From NCBI GenBank assembly GCA_030672345.1, contig DAOVGO010000142.1, forward strand, positions 1 through 5,445: a DNA stretch of 5,445 nucleotides, in the 5' to 3' direction. The notes under the pieces were generated by a model, which was given only the letters and a program-made list of their open reading frames with translations, did not search any database and had not been told where the DNA came from. Positions 5,421-5,445 of this stretch are shown one piece after another. The DNA is from Methanosarcinales archaeon (lineage in GTDB: Archaea > Halobacteriota > Methanosarcinia > Methanosarcinales > Methanogasteraceae). Every line of letters starts with the position of its first letter. The stretch's first letter is position 1. A program made the translations under genes and the position numbers.

Positions 5421-5445
5421 ATGAGAATAAGCGGAGTGAGTGGAG
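5421..5445 (+). CDS. Possible divergent gene, 5' end only
   Basis: An ATG at 5421 opens a frame (MRISGVSG) that stays open to the end of the window, only 8 codons. It lies 32 bases after a TATA-like palindrome, which would give a leader of about 10 bases. A g-run at 5410-5413 is not a clear Shine-Dalgarno. The visible part is too short to identify a product. Confidence 0.3.

Noticed and set aside
941..5423. Shared 11-mer gtaaacgtatg after gyrA (941-951, - strand) and before the possible gene at 5421 (5413-5423, + strand)
   Set aside because: Several 11-base matches are expected by chance in both strands of a window this size.
1..5445. CRISPR array, tRNA, rRNA, insertion sequence or prophage genes
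   Set aside because: No regularly spaced repeats, cloverleaf-like stretch, conserved rRNA segment or transposase/integrase frame was seen.

Overview
The window is archaeal and most likely from a euryarchaeon. Three genes encode ribosomal proteins of clearly archaeal type: uL18 of 174 aa, uS5 of 218 aa with the RGCGSWECGC motif, and the long 152-aa form of uL30. Promoter-like sites are TATA boxes, and Shine-Dalgarno sites (GGAGG, GGAGGTG) precede two of the ribosomal genes. A full-length DNA gyrase A subunit restricts the source to euryarchaeal lineages that carry bacterial-type gyrase, such as Methanomicrobia and their relatives, Archaeoglobi, Halobacteria and Thermoplasmata. The moderate GC content and protein style suggest a methanogen- or ANME-like lineage, but that is inference.

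Layout from left to right. Positions 10-270 (+) hold a small DUF2283 gene. Immediately after it (271-579, +) lies the 3' end of carB, the carbamoyl-phosphate synthase large subunit. Only the C-terminal MGS-like domain survives, with visible frame disruption near 320-340, so it reads as a gene remnant. Positions 580-953 hold no convincing gene, but they contain a degenerate second copy of a carB motif and an 8-bp inverted repeat. gyrA (954-3458, -) follows as a single gene with its own TATA box and no gyrB on either side. A 203-bp spacer with a strong hairpin separates it from a compact operon on the same strand, read as rpl18 -> rps5 -> rpl30 (5297 down to 3662). Its genes overlap by 1 and 4 bases. 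Upstream of rpl18 is a TATA-containing region with a 10-bp direct repeat, and a possible divergent gene starts at 5421.

How the parts relate. The three ribosomal genes are the middle of the archaeal spc-type cluster, usually ...L32e-L19e-L18-S5-L30-L15-SecY. Here the block is cut off on both sides: a promoter region replaces L19e and gyrA replaces L15/SecY. The cluster therefore appears to have been rearranged in this lineage. I found no new multi-gene defence, mobile or biosynthetic system. The most interesting points are the broken ribosomal cluster, the carB debris, the possible operator at the rpl18 promoter, the hairpin/possible pseudoknot after rpl30, and an alanine at the main quinolone-contact position of GyrA.
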